Assembly (NCBI RefSeq): GCF_030644225.1
Contig: NZ_CP128650.1
Location: forward strand, 1,540,001-1,604,000
DNA: 64,000 nt
Source: Selenomonas dianae
Lineage (GTDB): Bacteria; Bacillota; Negativicutes; Selenomonadales; Selenomonadaceae
Direction of reading: 5' to 3'
Below are positions 26,159 to 34,553 of the stretch, piece after piece; position 1 is the first letter of the stretch; every line of letters begins with the position of its first letter. The notes beneath the pieces are model-generated. The model had not been told where the DNA came from. It was given only the letters and a program-made list of their open reading frames with translations, and ran no database searches. A program made the translations under genes and the position numbers.

Positions 26159-26896
26159 TCAATCCGTCAGCCGTCGGAACTTCCACGTCCCGACGGCGAT
26201 GCCGAGCACGGCATAGCTCACGACGACCACGAGCGAGAGCGCGGAGAAGTCCCCCGTCAGCCCGAGACTGCGCAGAAGATGACTTGTATGCGTCAGCGGC
26301 AGCGCCTCCACGAACCAGCGCACCACATCCGGCAGTGCCGCCGTCGAAAAGAACGTCCCACAGAGGAACGACATCGGCAGCAGCACATAGAGGTTGACTT
26401 GACTCATCTCCTCATAGGATGGGGTATACATCGCCGCAAGAAATCCGATCTCCGCAAAGATCATGCAGTTCAGCGTAAGCACGAGGAGAAAGAGCGGCGT
26501 GATCGTAAAATGTGCGCCAAAAAGACGGCTCAGCACAACGATGATCGCCGAAGAGATCAGCCCGCGCAGAACAGATCCCGCCACCTTTCCGATGACGAAC
26601 GCATCGGGGCGGATCGGAGCGATCAGATACTCCTCAAGACTTCTGTGGTAGACACGCTCCGCATGAACAGAGATAATGCTGTTAAAGCTGATGTTCATGG
26701 AGTTCATCGCCAGCAGCCCCGGCACGAGAAAGTCCAGATACGATCCGGTGCCAACGTCAATGCTGCGCCCGAGCCCCCAGCCGAATGCGATGAGGAACAT
26801 CAGCGGCGAGACCATGCGGCTCAGCACATATTTGATCAGACGGCGCCGCAGCACAACCCAGTCGCGCCAGAACACCGTCCATATATCGCCGAGCAT
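26159..26896 (-). CDS. ABC-2 type transporter permease
   Basis: A 245-residue membrane protein with about six spans and the ABC-2 pattern: a cytoplasmic start (WTVFWRDWVVLRRRLIKYVLSR) followed by spans near 30-50, 55-75, 105-130, 135-160, 175-195 and 220-240, with FLCGTFFSTAALPDVVRWFVEALPLTH (about 177-203) before the last span. Such permeases pair with ATPases for drug, polysaccharide or lipid export; the substrate is unknown. ATG 26896 shares one base with the ATPase stop (TGATG), and a GTG lies one codon earlier. Confidence 0.9.
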   Translation of the reverse strand: MLGDIWTVFWRDWVVLRRRLIKYVLSRMVSPLMFLIAFGWGLGRSIDVGTGSYLDFLVPGLLAMNSMNISFNSIISVHAERVYHRSLEEYLIAPIRPDAFVIGKVAGSVLRGLISSAIIVVLSRLFGAHFTITPLFLLVLTLNCMIFAEIGFLAAMYTPSYEEMSQVNLYVLLPMSFLCGTFFSTAALPDVVRWFVEALPLTHTSHLLRSLGLTGDFSALSLVVVVSYAVLGIAVGTWKFRRLTD

Positions 26897-27783
26897 CACA
26901 GCCCCTCCTTTCGCCCCGTCAGCTCGATGAACACATCTTCGAGATTCGTCGGACGCAGCAGAACGCGCTGCATCTGCTCCTCAAGTGTACGCGCATGAGT
27001 GCGTGCCTCCTCGCGCGTGCGAAAAAAGCGATAGGTGCGTCCATCCGCCCCATCCCACTCCACCGCATACGCGCCGAGATTCTCGCAGAATGCACGCGGC
27101 GTCCGCACGTCGATGAGTGTCCCCCTGTTGATGATGGACACGCGATCGCAGAGTGCCTCCGCCTCCTCGATATAGTGCGTTGTGAGGAGGACAGTCACGC
27201 CGTTCTTTGCGATCTCGCGCACAAGATCCCAGATATGCCGTCGGATCTGCGGGTCGAGTGCCACTGTCGGTTCATCGAGGAAGAGCACCTGCGGGCGATG
27301 AATCAAGGCACGCGCGATCAGCAGCCGCCGCTTCATCCCGCCCGAGAGACGGCGCACATTATCGTTGCGTACCTCCGTCAGCTCCATCTCTGCGAGCAGT
27401 TTCCCAATCCGTGCCGTACGCTCCGCACGGCCGATATGGAAAAGACGCGCGTGCAATTCCAAATTGTCCCATACCGTGAGTTCCTGATCGAAATTGACCT
27501 GCTGCGGCACAACACCGATGCGTTCCTTGATGACGCACGGATCGCCGCTGATGTCCTGTCCGCCGATACGGATTTTTCCGCTCGTCGGATGTGTCTGCAT
27601 GGTGAGCATACGGATGATCGTCGTCTTGCCCGCACCGTTTGGGCCCAAGAGGCCGAACACCTCGCCGCGCCGAACGGAAAGCGAAATCCCCGCAACCGCC
27701 GTTTTCCACGTTTTTTCCTGCGCTGCATTCGTGTGCGGAAATTTTTTGACGAGATTCTCCATTTCGATCATCATGAGTTCCAT
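26896..27783 (-). CDS. ABC-2 type transporter ATP-binding protein
   Basis: A 295-residue DrrA/CcmA-type ATPase. Walker A GLLGPNGAGKTTIIRML (about 44-60), Q-loop VVPQQVNFD, signature RRLSGGMKRRLLIARALIHRP (about 138-158), Walker B VLFLDEPTVALDPQIR and H-loop LLTTHYIEEAEALCD are all present. The C-terminal 70 residues form the usual accessory domain of the family. The start is uncertain: ATG 27783 lies 6 bases after the oxidoreductase stop, while a TTG at 27792 overlaps that stop. It is coupled to the permease by a one-base overlap. Confidence 0.9.
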   Translation of the reverse strand: MELMMIEMENLVKKFPHTNAAQEKTWKTAVAGISLSVRRGEVFGLLGPNGAGKTTIIRMLTMQTHPTSGKIRIGGQDISGDPCVIKERIGVVPQQVNFDQELTVWDNLELHARLFHIGRAERTARIGKLLAEMELTEVRNDNVRRLSGGMKRRLLIARALIHRPQVLFLDEPTVALDPQIRRHIWDLVREIAKNGVTVLLTTHYIEEAEALCDRVSIINRGTLIDVRTPRAFCENLGAYAVEWDGADGRTYRFFRTREEARTHARTLEEQMQRVLLRPTNLEDVFIELTGRKEGL

Positions 27784-27788
27784 GGTCT

Positions 27789-28775
27789 TCAATCCGCCCG
27801 AAACTGGATCCCCGCCACGAGGCGTGCCTTCTCCATCACCGCCATCACCGTGCGCGTGGTTTGCAGCCCCTCCTCCACGCTTCGATAGTCCTTTCGTGCA
27901 AAAATATCCCGCATCGTCTCGAACTCGTGCACCATACGGTGCTCATGACGGTTCAGCGCATACGTCTCCGGCGCTCTGCCGCGCAGTCCGATGGTGAAGG
28001 AAGCGAGCTCGTTCGGTGTCCCCTCGGCGCGAATCCAGCCCGCCTCCCCCTGGATCAGGAAGAACGACGGACTGGAGCTGTCCTTTGCCGCCGCCGCCGT
28101 TGCAACAAAACCGTCATAGCGCAGAGCCAGGATGCCCGAGGTATCAATCCCGTTAAAGCCGATATTTGCACCGTAGTTCGCAGACTTCGGCCGCCCGAAC
28201 AGGGCGACAATGAGCGAGAGATTATAGACATTCAGATCGTAGAGCGCCCCGCCCGAGAGGGCAGGGTCAAACGCAGGGGCAACATCGCGTGCAAGATAGC
28301 GTTCGTAACGGCTGGAGTACTGCGAGAAATTCGCCTGTACCATGCGGATGAGCCCAAGGCGCGGAAGTGCCTCCAAGATGCCGAAATAATTCGGCAAAAA
28401 GAGTGGAGTCATCGCCTCAAACAGATAGCAGTCTGCCGCGCGCGCACGCGCAATCAGCTCCTCTGTCTCCGCAAGCGTTGAAGCAAACGGCTTCTCCACA
28501 ATGACATGCCAACCCGCCGCAATTGCCTGCCGTGCATAGTCGAAATGTACGCTGTTGACAATGCCGAGATAGACAAAGTCCGCCTCGTGCGCCGCGAGCA
28601 TCGCACCGTAGTCCGTCGCCACCTGCGGTACATCGAACTCCCGCGCCAGTTCCTGCGCCTTTGCACGGCTCTGCGGGCGCGCACAGATGGCGACGACCTC
28701 AACATCCTCTACCTGACGCAGGGCAGTAAGAGCTTCCCGCGCAATCATTCCCGTACCGACAACCGCTATCTTCAT
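27789..28775 (-). CDS. Gfo/Idh/MocA family oxidoreductase
   Basis: A 328-residue NAD(P)-dependent dehydrogenase. The N-terminal Rossmann fold starts MKIAVVGTGMIAREAL, and the family motif VEKPFAST is near residue 95 (EKP). The C-terminal beta-sheet domain includes GGALYDLNVYNLSLI (about 179-193), with the conserved Asp and a Tyr-x-Asn pattern. These enzymes oxidise or reduce sugars, inositols or dihydrodiols; the substrate is unknown. ATG 28775 has AAGGAG upstream, while the frame upstream of it has no ribosome site. It directly precedes the ABC-2 exporter and may be co-transcribed with it. Confidence 0.9.
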   Translation of the reverse strand: MKIAVVGTGMIAREALTALRQVEDVEVVAICARPQSRAKAQELAREFDVPQVATDYGAMLAAHEADFVYLGIVNSVHFDYARQAIAAGWHVIVEKPFASTLAETEELIARARAADCYLFEAMTPLFLPNYFGILEALPRLGLIRMVQANFSQYSSRYERYLARDVAPAFDPALSGGALYDLNVYNLSLIVALFGRPKSANYGANIGFNGIDTSGILALRYDGFVATAAAAKDSSSPSFFLIQGEAGWIRAEGTPNELASFTIGLRGRAPETYALNRHEHRMVHEFETMRDIFARKDYRSVEEGLQTTRTVMAVMEKARLVAGIQFRAD

Positions 28776-28934
28776 CTCTCTGTTCTCCTTGTCATGCGGG
28801 ACTTCCGTACCCCACACTATAAACACTGCTCCCTATTATAGCAGGGTATGCGTACAAAGAAAAGGGTCTGCCGCAGAAGTGAAACACTTCCGCAGCAAAC
28901 CCTTCACCGCACAAAGTACGGATACGAACCGCTC

Positions 28935-29966
28935 TTACTTCATCATCTTGATATGATCTGCGTCCGCACCCTTATTTCCCTGCAGCGCATCCCATGCGTC
29001 GTCGGCACGCTCCACATACATATCGCGGATCATCTTGTTCTCACCAATCCCGTGGAGATAGGCATCCACCTTGTAGCCCTCGCTCTCGAGAACACTCTTG
29101 TGCGAGTCCGCATCTTTTCCTGCCATGTCGTTGTGCGCATGATCGCCCGCAACCATCATGATCGGCATGAGCGTCACATTCTTAACCTTATTCGCCTTGA
29201 GCTTCGGAATGACATCCTCGAGGCTCGGCCACCCCTCGACCGTATAGACATAGACGTTCTTATACCCAAGTGCGTCCAGCTTCGCCTGAATGACGGCATA
29301 GTATGCGTTGGAGACGTGCGGCGTGCCGTGCGCCATCAGGAGCAGCGCCTCATCCTTCCCCATCTTCGGGAACTGGCTGGAGACCGCCTGGAGGAATTCG
29401 ATCACATCATCCGGCTGCTCCTCCTGCCCCTGCCAGTACATGAGCGACGTGCCACAGGTCATCGTCTTGAACTGCTCCTTGTACTCATGGAACACGGCCT
29501 TGACGTAGGAGTACTCCATGCCCGGGATGACATCGAGAGAGACGAGCGCCACACGCGAGTAGCCGTCCGCCTTGAGCTGTGTGAGCGCCTCCTCGGGCGT
29601 TGGGTACTTCTTGCCCTCGTTCTTTGCAATGCGGTCAATAATGATGTGAGATGTAAACGCCGTCACAACCTTCACGCCCGGATGCGCCGCCTTGATTGCA
29701 TCCACCGTTGCCTCGATCGTCTTCTCACGCGTCTCCTTGAACGTCGTGCCAAAGCTCGTCACAACGATGGCATCCTTATTCGTGTAGTTCGCCATCTGCG
29801 GGTTCTCATACTTCAGAACACCGATTTCCGATGCCTCCATGAGTGCGGGTGTCACCGTCTTGACCTCGGGATTGAGCTCATACGACGCCTCCGCCGGGCT
29901 GTAGGAAAAGCCAAGGACCGCCGAGCAGGCAAGCGACGCAACCAGCATTTTCTTCCAATTCTTCAT
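28935..29966 (-). CDS. cbiK: secreted sirohydrochlorin cobaltochelatase
   Basis: CbiK inserts cobalt into sirohydrochlorin in anaerobic B12 synthesis. The 343-residue product starts with a signal peptide (MKNWKKMLVASLACSAVLGFS...AEA), so it acts outside the cytoplasmic membrane, as in some Desulfovibrio CbiK proteins. The mature part shows IVVTSFGTTFKETREKTI, LLMAHGTPHVSNAYYAV (about 205-221; a His candidate for catalysis), YTVEGWPSLEDVI and MMVAGDHAHNDMAG (about 265-278), which resemble the metal-binding positions of CbiK. ATG 29966 has GGGAGG upstream. A cobalamin riboswitch controls it. A role in cobalt, iron or nickel scavenging, or haem handling, outside the cell is possible. Confidence 0.9.
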   Translation of the reverse strand: MKNWKKMLVASLACSAVLGFSYSPAEASYELNPEVKTVTPALMEASEIGVLKYENPQMANYTNKDAIVVTSFGTTFKETREKTIEATVDAIKAAHPGVKVVTAFTSHIIIDRIAKNEGKKYPTPEEALTQLKADGYSRVALVSLDVIPGMEYSYVKAVFHEYKEQFKTMTCGTSLMYWQGQEEQPDDVIEFLQAVSSQFPKMGKDEALLLMAHGTPHVSNAYYAVIQAKLDALGYKNVYVYTVEGWPSLEDVIPKLKANKVKNVTLMPIMMVAGDHAHNDMAGKDADSHKSVLESEGYKVDAYLHGIGENKMIRDMYVERADDAWDALQGNKGADADHIKMMK

Positions 29967-29979
29967 CCGAATTCCTCCC

Positions 29980-30022
29980 AAAAAATATAAAGAAAGGCTT
30001 TCCTGCAGGAGCAAGAAAGCCT
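29980..30022 (-). terminator. terminator between riboswitch and cbiK
   Basis: On the minus strand GGCTTTC pairs with GAAAGCC (29996-30022) followed by TTTCTTTATATTTTTT. It lies after the riboswitch and ends just upstream of the cbiK ribosome site. It is the likely expression platform: cobalamin binding would favour termination. A second small hairpin (TCGTGAA/TTCACGA) precedes it. Confidence 0.75.
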
Positions 30023-30089
30023 CGTGAATCATCTTCACGAATCCCCTTCCTGTCGCTCGCAGGTCTGTGCCTTCGGCACACGGTGGATT

Positions 30090-30256
30090 GTCAGACAGGC
30101 AGTTCTCCTGGCTCGGTTCATCGCTCCCCTGCGCCTTCCCAAGAGGACATCCTCCCAGTGGCATCCTTGCAGGTTCGCTCCCCTCACAGTGGCGGGACCG
30201 CGCCGGCTCGTCCGGCTTCTCTATTAAGCACGCGCTACTGCGCTGCACCTGTCTCC
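30090..30256 (-). promoter_or_regulatory. cobalamin (AdoCbl) riboswitch
   Basis: The minus strand carries the class core: TTAATAGAGAAGCCGG, then GCGGTCCCGCCACTGTGA, GAGCGAACC, ATGCCACTGGGAGGATG, CTTGGGAAGGCGCAG, and GAGCCAGGAGAACTGCCTG. A closing helix forms between AGACAGG (30248-30254) and CCTGTCT (30093-30099). It lies between a promoter and cbiK and should lower cbiK expression when cobalamin is plentiful. Confidence 0.95.
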
Positions 30257-30279
30257 CATTCATTTATAAAACTATACAT

Positions 30280-30308
30280 AGAATACATCGTTATACACAG
30301 ATTGTCAA
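30280..30308 (-). promoter_or_regulatory. promoter of the riboswitch-cbiK transcript
   Basis: Minus strand: TTGACA (30303-30308), a 17-base spacer and TATTCT (30280-30285), ending about 25 bases before the riboswitch. Confidence 0.7.
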
Positions 30309-30371
30309 TCGTTTCACACCTTTATTTCGCAGCCCGTTCGATATGTATTCTGTTGCAGAAAAAAGGAGCCC

Positions 30372-31181
30372 CTATTCCTCCGGCGTACGCACCGTACGAT
30401 TGATTGTGGTAAGTCCACGATAGACCGTACCGATGTCGAGATCGTCGCCGCGCGACTCCATGTATTTTTCGAGCTTTCGCTTGACGCGTTGGAGCGCGTT
30501 GTCGATGGATTTCACCTGCCGGTGCAGATCGACAGCGATCTCCTGATACGATTTGCCGTCAAGGTAACTCATGAGCACGCGCCACTCAAGGTCGCTCAGA
30601 ATCTCCTCCATCTTCTGTTCAATGTCGATGAACTCCTCATGACTGATGACCAGCTCCTCGGGGTCGCTGATGCGTGCGCCCGACAGCACGTCGAGCAGGG
30701 TGCGGTCAGAGTCCTCATCATAGATGGGCTTGTTGAGGGAAACGTAAGAGTTCAGCGGGATGTGTTTCTGCCGCGTCGCCGTCTTGATCGCCGTGATGAT
30801 CTGGCGTGTCACGCAGAGCTCGGCGAAGGCACGGAACGACGAGAGTTTGTCCTCGCGATAGTCACGGATCGCCTTGAAGAAGCCGATCATGCCCTCCTGC
30901 ACAATGTCCTCGCGGTCTGCGCCGATGAGAAAGTAGGAGCGTGCTTTGGAGCGCACGAAATTACGGTACTTGTTGATAAGGTAGTCGAGTGCCTCGTCGC
31001 CGTCGCAGGAGCGGATGTGCGCGAGCAGCTCCTCGTCGGAACAGCCGTCATAGATGCTGTTCTCTGCAGCCGCCTCCTCCGCCTCACCTGTTTCCGCATC
31101 CAGTTCGACGGACTCAAGATCATCCGATTCTGCCTGCTCCTCATCCAACACAGACGTTTGCTTCTCGCCGTAAAAAATCAT
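30372..31181 (-). CDS. sigH: RNA polymerase sigma factor, SigH type, with acidic N-terminal extension
   Basis: A 269-residue sigma-70 family protein closest in layout to Bacillus sporulation sigma-H. Region 2 is at about 65-130 (DYLINKYRNFVRSKARSYFLIGADREDIVQEGMIGFFKAIRDYRED, then FAELCVTRQIITAIKTATR). Region 4 is at about 190-245 (LEWRVLMSYLDGKSYQEIAVDLHRQVKSIDNALQRVKRKLEKY, a helix-turn-helix). About 45 extra residues precede the conserved part and are strongly acidic, unlike the roughly 218-residue Bacillus protein. In organisms of this type it may control competence or stationary-phase genes rather than sporulation. It stands alone between cbiK and pyrR. Confidence 0.9.
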   Translation of the reverse strand: MIFYGEKQTSVLDEEQAESDDLESVELDAETGEAEEAAAENSIYDGCSDEELLAHIRSCDGDEALDYLINKYRNFVRSKARSYFLIGADREDIVQEGMIGFFKAIRDYREDKLSSFRAFAELCVTRQIITAIKTATRQKHIPLNSYVSLNKPIYDEDSDRTLLDVLSGARISDPEELVISHEEFIDIEQKMEEILSDLEWRVLMSYLDGKSYQEIAVDLHRQVKSIDNALQRVKRKLEKYMESRGDDLDIGTVYRGLTTINRTVRTPEE

Positions 31182-31259
31182 ACGATTGCTCCTACAAATG
31201 TCCTATGATCCTTTAATATTATACCCCTGTTGCAAAAGCTTCGTCAAGATCCCCCGCGT

Positions 31260-31808
31260 TCAAAGGCGCTCACGAATGACGACTTTCTCCTCCGCATCGT
31301 TGTCATGAAGCAGAACGGACACATCCTCAAGTGCGGCGGTCGGAACATTCTTGCCGACGAAGTCCGCGCGAATGGGCAGTTCCCGATGCCCACGGTCGAT
31401 GAGCACGGCGAGTTGGATCATGCGCGGACGACCGATGTCGAGAAGTGCGTTCATCGCTGCGCGGATCGTGCGCCCCGTATAGAGCACATCGTCCACAAGC
31501 ACGACCGTCTTGCCCGTGATGTCCAAGGGCATCTCCGTCGGATGGACGATGGGCTGATAGGACAGTTCGTTGAGATCATCGCGGTAGAGCGTGATGTCAA
31601 GCACACCGCATGGCAGCTGCCGCTGCTCAATGCGTGCAATTTCCGCACCGATGCGCGCAGCAATCGTCACACCGCGCGTGCGTATGCCAACGAGCACAAG
31701 ATTCTCCGTCCCCTTGTTCTTCTCCACAATCTCGTGTGAAATGCGCATGAGTGCACGCCGTATCCCGTCCCCATCCATGAGAACCGCCTTTTCCCGAAAC
31801 TCTGTCAT
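31260..31808 (-). CDS. pyrR: bifunctional pyr operon regulator / uracil phosphoribosyltransferase
   Basis: PyrR (182 residues) binds pyr mRNA attenuators in response to UMP and has weak uracil phosphoribosyltransferase activity. The PRPP-binding loop [17 protein letters not shown] is at about 102-118. The family features [13 protein letters not shown] (about 42-54) and the RNA-binding basic patch are present. It follows rluD by 12 bases at the end of the long sepF/divIVA/lspA chain, as in many Firmicutes. No pyr biosynthetic gene or obvious anti-antiterminator follows in the 78-base gap to sigH. Confidence 0.94.
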   Translation of the reverse strand: MTEFREKAVLMDGDGIRRALMRISHEIVEKNKGTENLVLVGIRTRGVTIAARIGAEIARIEQRQLPCGVLDITLYRDDLNELSYQPIVHPTEMPLDITGKTVVLVDDVLYTGRTIRAAMNALLDIGRPRMIQLAVLIDRGHRELPIRADFVGKNVPTAALEDVSVLLHDNDAEEKVVIRERL

Positions 31809-31820
31809 ACCGTCATCTCC

Positions 31821-32732
31821 TTATGAACTTGTGCGCAATGTGCACAGAATCTCCTCCATATCCGCCGGAAGCGGTGCGGCAAACACCATTTCTTCCCCCG
31901 TGCGCGGATGTGCGAGACGGAGCGTCAGCGAGTGCAGCGCCTGTCCCGTGATCGCAAAGGGATTCTTCTTCGCCGTATACTTCGGGTCGCCGACGAGCGG
32001 ATGTCCGATGCTCGTCATGTGTACACGGATCTGATGTGTGCGTCCCGTCTCCAGACGGCAAACAACATAGGTATAGTCACCGAACCGCTCAAGCACCTCG
32101 AAATGTGTCGTCGCGGGCTTTCCGTTTTCCCGCACAATCGCCATTTTCTTACGGTCGGTCGGATGCCGCCCGATGTCGCCCGTAATGATCCCTGCGCGCG
32201 GGACGATGTTGCCGTACACGATGGCACGGTACTCCCGCCGCGCATCCTTGTCCCGAATCTGACGTGCGAGATAGTGATGCGCCATATCGTTTTTCGCCGC
32301 GACCATCACCCCCGATGTATCCTTGTCGAGACGGTGTACGATCCCGGGACGCAGAGCGCCGTTAATCCCCGAAAGATCACGGCAGTGCCACAGCAGTGCA
32401 TTGACCAGCGTTCCCGTATAGATGCCGGCAGCAGGGTGAACCACCATGCCGCGTGCCTTGTTGACGACGATGATGTCCGCATCCTCATAGAGAATGTCAA
32501 GCGGGATGTCCTCCGCACAGATCTTCGTCTCCTCAGCAGGCGGAACGGTACACACGACCGTCTCACCGCCGCGCAACTTATAGTTTGCCTTGCGCTCCGC
32601 GCCATCTACCGTGACCTGTCCGTCCGCAATGAGACGCTGTGCATAGCTGCGCGAGAGATCGGGCAGCTGCCGCACAAGGCACAGATCCAATCGCTCGTCC
32701 GCGCGGTCAGCCGTGAATGCTGTGCTCATCAT
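31821..32732 (-). CDS. rluD: 23S rRNA pseudouridine synthase, RluD family
   Basis: A 303-residue pseudouridine synthase. An N-terminal S4 RNA-binding domain (about 10-70, RLDLCLVRQLPDLSRSYAQRLIADGQVTVDG) is followed by the catalytic domain with GIVHRLDKDTSGVMVAAK (about 131-148), whose Asp is the nucleophile. LETGRTHQIRVHM (about 228) and HPLVGDPKY complete the pattern. It is expected to modify the helix 69 region of 23S rRNA. ATG 32732 overlaps the lspA stop by one base (TGATG); a second ATG follows at once. Called YlyB in Bacillus, where it also follows lspA. Confidence 0.94.
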   Translation of the reverse strand: MMSTAFTADRADERLDLCLVRQLPDLSRSYAQRLIADGQVTVDGAERKANYKLRGGETVVCTVPPAEETKICAEDIPLDILYEDADIIVVNKARGMVVHPAAGIYTGTLVNALLWHCRDLSGINGALRPGIVHRLDKDTSGVMVAAKNDMAHHYLARQIRDKDARREYRAIVYGNIVPRAGIITGDIGRHPTDRKKMAIVRENGKPATTHFEVLERFGDYTYVVCRLETGRTHQIRVHMTSIGHPLVGDPKYTAKKNPFAITGQALHSLTLRLAHPRTGEEMVFAAPLPADMEEILCTLRTSS

Positions 32733-33184
32733 CAAATTTCCCTTCTCTGTACAAAGAGAGCCCAGAGAACCGCACTCGTGCCGAGGACAATGGCAATATC
32801 CGCTACATTGAACACAGGCCAGACACGAAAATCAAAGAAATCCACAACATGTCCGAGACGGATGCGGTCGATCAGATTGCTCACCGCACCCGCTGCAAGG
32901 GCAACGCTGCCATAGTGAATGAGGGTGCCGCTGCGCCGCAGACGGTCATAGTACACAAGGAATGCGCCGAAGAACACGACTGCCGTGACAAGAAAGAGCC
33001 ACTGCTGGTCACGGAAGATCCCAAATGCCGCCCCGGGATTGAGCACGAACGTGATATGAAAAAAAGAACCCGCGACCGGAATCGACTCGCCCGGCAGCAT
33101 CGTCAGTTCAATGCAATATTTGACCAACTGGTCAACCAGCAAAATCCCCAAAAAAGAGAATGCGGCTGTTACGCGTCCGCTCAT
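32732..33184 (-). CDS. lspA: lipoprotein signal peptidase (signal peptidase II)
   Basis: This inner-membrane aspartic protease (150 residues) cuts signal peptides from diacylated prolipoproteins. Four membrane spans are visible. The catalytic pair is the Asp in AVSNLIDRIRLGHVVDFFDF (about 108-127) and the Asp in VFNVADIAIVLG (about 133). VDQLVKY near the N-terminus is also typical. ATG 33184 is used here; a TTG at 33193 lies only 4 bases after AGGAGG and overlaps the divIVA stop, so the true start is uncertain. The lipoprotein at 61172 is a likely client. Confidence 0.93.
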   Translation of the reverse strand: MSGRVTAAFSFLGILLVDQLVKYCIELTMLPGESIPVAGSFFHITFVLNPGAAFGIFRDQQWLFLVTAVVFFGAFLVYYDRLRRSGTLIHYGSVALAAGAVSNLIDRIRLGHVVDFFDFRVWPVFNVADIAIVLGTSAVLWALFVQRREI

Positions 33185-33189
33185 CGCTC

Positions 33190-33741
33190 TCAAATATCCT
33201 CCTGCTGTTTCTCATCCCCGGCACTTTCACGTGTCGTACTTTTCTCCGCCGCCACATCGGGCATCTCCGCAATCGCATCCTCGATCAGTGCAAGCTCCGC
33301 CTGCACGTTTCCCTTCATGCGGCGCAGAAATTTATGCTTCTCACGCACAAGGCGCTCGTACTCCGACACAATGGAGCGCAGCTTGTCTGCCGCCTCATCC
33401 ATCTGTGCCTTTGCCTTGAGCGTTGCCTCACGATGGATGTTCTGCGCCTCCCGTGCCGCCGTTTCAAGCATGAGATCGGCATTTCGCTTCGCGCTTGTTG
33501 TCATCTCCTCAGAGGTTTTCTGAGCCACCACAAGCGTTTCGCGCATACTCTGTTCGATTCGCCGAAAGTCCTCGATGGTCGTCTCTGCCCGCCCCAGATC
33601 CGCACGCAGCCGATCTCTCTCGTCAATCACTTCAGCATACGCCTGCATGACTTCATTCAGAAAATCATTGACCTCCGTCTCATCAAATCCGCGAAAGCTC
33701 TTTCCGAACTCCTTCGCATGTATATCCATCGGTGTCAGCAC
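33190..33741 (-). CDS. divIVA: DivIVA-domain cell division / polarity protein
   Basis: A 183-residue coiled-coil protein that in Gram-positive relatives marks curved membrane at septa and poles. The N-terminal membrane-targeting domain reads LTPMDIHAKEFGKSFRGFDETEVNDFL (about 2-28). Long heptad-like coiled coil follows from about 30 to 165. I chose the GTG at 33741, since family members start MLTPxDIHNKEF and GGGAG lies just upstream. It is preceded 18 bases away by ylmH and followed closely by lspA. It belongs to the sepF-ylm-divIVA division cluster. Confidence 0.93.
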   Translation of the reverse strand: MLTPMDIHAKEFGKSFRGFDETEVNDFLNEVMQAYAEVIDERDRLRADLGRAETTIEDFRRIEQSMRETLVVAQKTSEEMTTSAKRNADLMLETAAREAQNIHREATLKAKAQMDEAADKLRSIVSEYERLVREKHKFLRRMKGNVQAELALIEDAIAEMPDVAAEKSTTRESAGDEKQQEDI

Positions 33742-33758
33742 TCTGCTCCCGCCTTTCC

Positions 33759-34553
33759 TCAAAAGAACCGGTTCAGTACGACGACCGTGCGTCCCTTCTT
33801 CGTCTGCCCGCGCACCTCCGTCACCTCGACACGTCCGCGTCCGCGCATGGAGAGCACATCCCCCTCCTTGATCGTCTTGGACGCGCTCGCCGCACTCTGC
33901 CAGTTCAGCTTCACCTTGTCCGCCGCAATATCCTCCGCCGCACGGCTGCGCGAGATGCCAAATCCCGCCGCGACGATGGAATCAAGGCGCAGCGAGGCAA
34001 CCGTAGCACGGATCTCCTTCGTACGTTCTTCGCGCGAGGCAATTTCCGCGAGATTCGAAGGTGATGTTTTGACCCCAACCGCACCGATCATCGTCAAATT
34101 GTTCACAAGGAAATCCGCAATTTTCACATCGCAGATAATCTTTGCCGTATCGGCTGCGGGGAGAATATCTCCGATCAGCTCGCGCTCGATGCCAAGTCCC
34201 ATGACCGCACCGAGTACATCGCGGTGCGTGAGCCGTGCAAACTGTCCGTTCCACACCGCCTCCACACAGGCGATGGCAAAGCCGTCAGGCTTCCCCGCAA
34301 AATCCCTGTGACGCAGCATGGCACGCTGACGTTCCGCCCCCACATAGCCGCCGTCAAAGTCAAGCTGCACCTCATCATACGCCGCACAGATGGTCTCCGC
34401 GATTTCCTGTCCGTAAGGATCGAGGAAGGGACTGATACGGAATTTCACCGTCTTTACGGTCGCCTCTGTGAGATCGAGAAGGCGTACCGCCGTTTCCTCC
34501 CCTTCTGTTCCACGATAAAAGCGGAGAATCCGCTCCTTCTGCTGTGCTGCCAT
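33759..34553 (-). CDS. ylmH: YlmH-type S4-domain RNA-binding protein
   Basis: A 264-residue protein of the YlmH family. N-terminal part: TVKFRISPFLDPYGQEIAETICAAYDEVQLDFDGGYVGAERQRAML (about 34-80). Central part: THRDVLGAVMGLGIERELIGDI (about 108-130). A C-terminal S4 domain covers about 185-260 (LRLDSIVAAGFGISRSRAAEDIAADKVKLN...). Members bind RNA, and Bacillus YlmH has been linked to rescue of stalled ribosomes and to division. ATG 34553 overlaps the proC stop by one base. Confidence 0.92.
   Translation of the reverse strand: MAAQQKERILRFYRGTEGEETAVRLLDLTEATVKTVKFRISPFLDPYGQEIAETICAAYDEVQLDFDGGYVGAERQRAMLRHRDFAGKPDGFAIACVEAVWNGQFARLTHRDVLGAVMGLGIERELIGDILPAADTAKIICDVKIADFLVNNLTMIGAVGVKTSPSNLAEIASREERTKEIRATVASLRLDSIVAAGFGISRSRAAEDIAADKVKLNWQSAASASKTIKEGDVLSMRGRGRVEVTEVRGQTKKGRTVVVLNRFF

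Noticed and set aside
28848-29990. Open plus-strand frame opposite cbiK
   Set aside because: Shadow frame; the composition is Arg/His/Leu-rich and no start signal precedes it.
29967-30263. Upstream in-frame extension of cbiK
   Set aside because: The stretch is the cobalamin riboswitch and its terminator; the real start is ATG 29966 with a GGGAGG ribosome site and a signal peptide.
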